From the NCBI GenBank assembly GCA_023436605.1, contig JAEZIQ010000169.1, positions 1 to 24,979 on the forward strand: a stretch of DNA of 24,979 bases. The letters run 5' to 3'. Below the pieces are notes generated by a model, which saw nothing but the letters and a program-made list of their open reading frames with translations, was not told the origin of the DNA and made no database searches. A program made the translations under genes and the position numbers. Positions 22,155 to 24,979 of this stretch are shown piece by piece (within the stretch, counting starts at the first letter, position 1; each line of letters starts with the position of its first letter). Source of the stretch: Actinomycetes bacterium. GTDB lineage: Bacteria > Actinomycetota > Thermoleophilia > Solirubrobacterales > 70-9.

Positions 22155-22286
22155 GTTGGCTCGGTGCCCGACGGCGGGACTCCAGCTGGGTCCGGTCGGT
22201 CGAAATCAAGAGGTTGGCTCCGCCAGATGATGGCCGGGTGGCCAGCCACTAACCCAACGGAAACTTCCAGGAACCAGAGAGAAAAA

Positions 22287-24398
<2,112 letters not shown>

Positions 24399-24416
24399 GC
24401 CGGAAATCCCCCGGAG

Positions 24417-24460
24417 CCTCTGAAGGGCTATATTTCAGAGGTTCGCCCAAAATGGGTGAA
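24417..24460 (+). other. Two hairpins in the fusA-tuf spacer
   Basis: First: 8-bp perfect stem CCTCTGAA/TTCAGAGG with loop GGGCTATAT (24417-24441). Second, directly after: 7-bp stem TTCGCCC/GGGTGAA with one G-T pair and loop AAAAT (24442-24460). No T-run follows, so this is more likely an mRNA processing, stability or regulatory element than a terminator. TATATT (24429-24434) in the first loop could be a -10 for tuf, but no -35 is seen. Confidence 0.5.
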
Positions 24461-24545
24461 GTCCGGAGCCACCAAGCTTTAGCAGTTCAGTCAGACGTAG
24501 AAACCAAGTTCCAAGAGAAACAGACTAGAAAGGTCCCAGGAGAGC

Positions 24546-24979
<434 letters not shown>

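Noticed and set aside
22105..22160. Possible tRNA in the fusA leader hairpins
   Set aside because: No cloverleaf, T-loop or anticodon arm can be drawn; only short hairpins and a T-run are present.
22164..22286. Upstream ATG extension of EF-G
   Set aside because: The 41 extra residues do not resemble EF-G; the GTG at 22287 gives the normal N-terminus and length.

Overview
This window is a GC-rich actinobacterial chromosome segment. The RpoC, S12, S7, EF-G and EF-Tu sequences, the many GTG/TTG starts, several probably leaderless genes and the neighbouring gene types suggest a deep-branching lineage such as Thermoleophilia/Solirubrobacterales. That placement is an inference from gene style and was not tested by phylogeny.

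The backbone is the transcription/translation block rpoC (5' end cut off), rpsL, rpsG, fusA and tuf (3' end cut off). In most bacteria rpsL-rpsG-fusA-tuf are adjacent. Here the block is opened twice. Gap A (about 3.5-9.97 kb, rpoC to rpsL) holds an FAD/NAD(P)-binding protein, an SsuD-type alkanesulfonate monooxygenase, a divergent RibB-like/flavin reductase fusion and a class B flavin-containing monooxygenase. It ends with a HAD-fold protein and a small membrane protein facing away from rpsL. Gap B (about 10.9-22.2 kb, rpsG to fusA) holds a LysR regulator, a divergent MetQ-MetN-MetI importer operon ending in a DszC-like monooxygenase, and a convergent pair made of a second DszC-like monooxygenase and a DszA/NtaA-type LLM monooxygenase. 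A three-gene operon of two related membrane proteins and a Leu/Ile/Val-binding-type lipoprotein follows.

Read together, the two insertions look like one organosulfur-scavenging toolkit: uptake (MetQNI-type), reduced flavin supply (flavin reductase fusion), S-oxygenation (DszC-like, FMO) and C-S bond cleavage (SsuD, DszA-like), with a LysR regulator. A 15-bp motif ATAG-N7-CTAT of LysR-box geometry (T-N11-A) lies upstream of the flavin reductase/ssuD pair and of the second DszC-like operon. A half-degenerate copy lies in the lysR/metQ intergenic region. This suggests one regulon spans both gaps.

Other notable points: the RibB-like domain of the fusion has lost key catalytic acidic residues; three intergenic hairpin repeats share arm sequence, two of them with compensatory base changes; fusA has its own promoter followed within about 40 nt by a terminator-like hairpin; FMO has a perfect 8-8-8 palindrome over its promoter; and the lipoprotein operon has no ABC permease or ATPase genes. 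No tRNA, rRNA, CRISPR array, transposase or integrase was seen.
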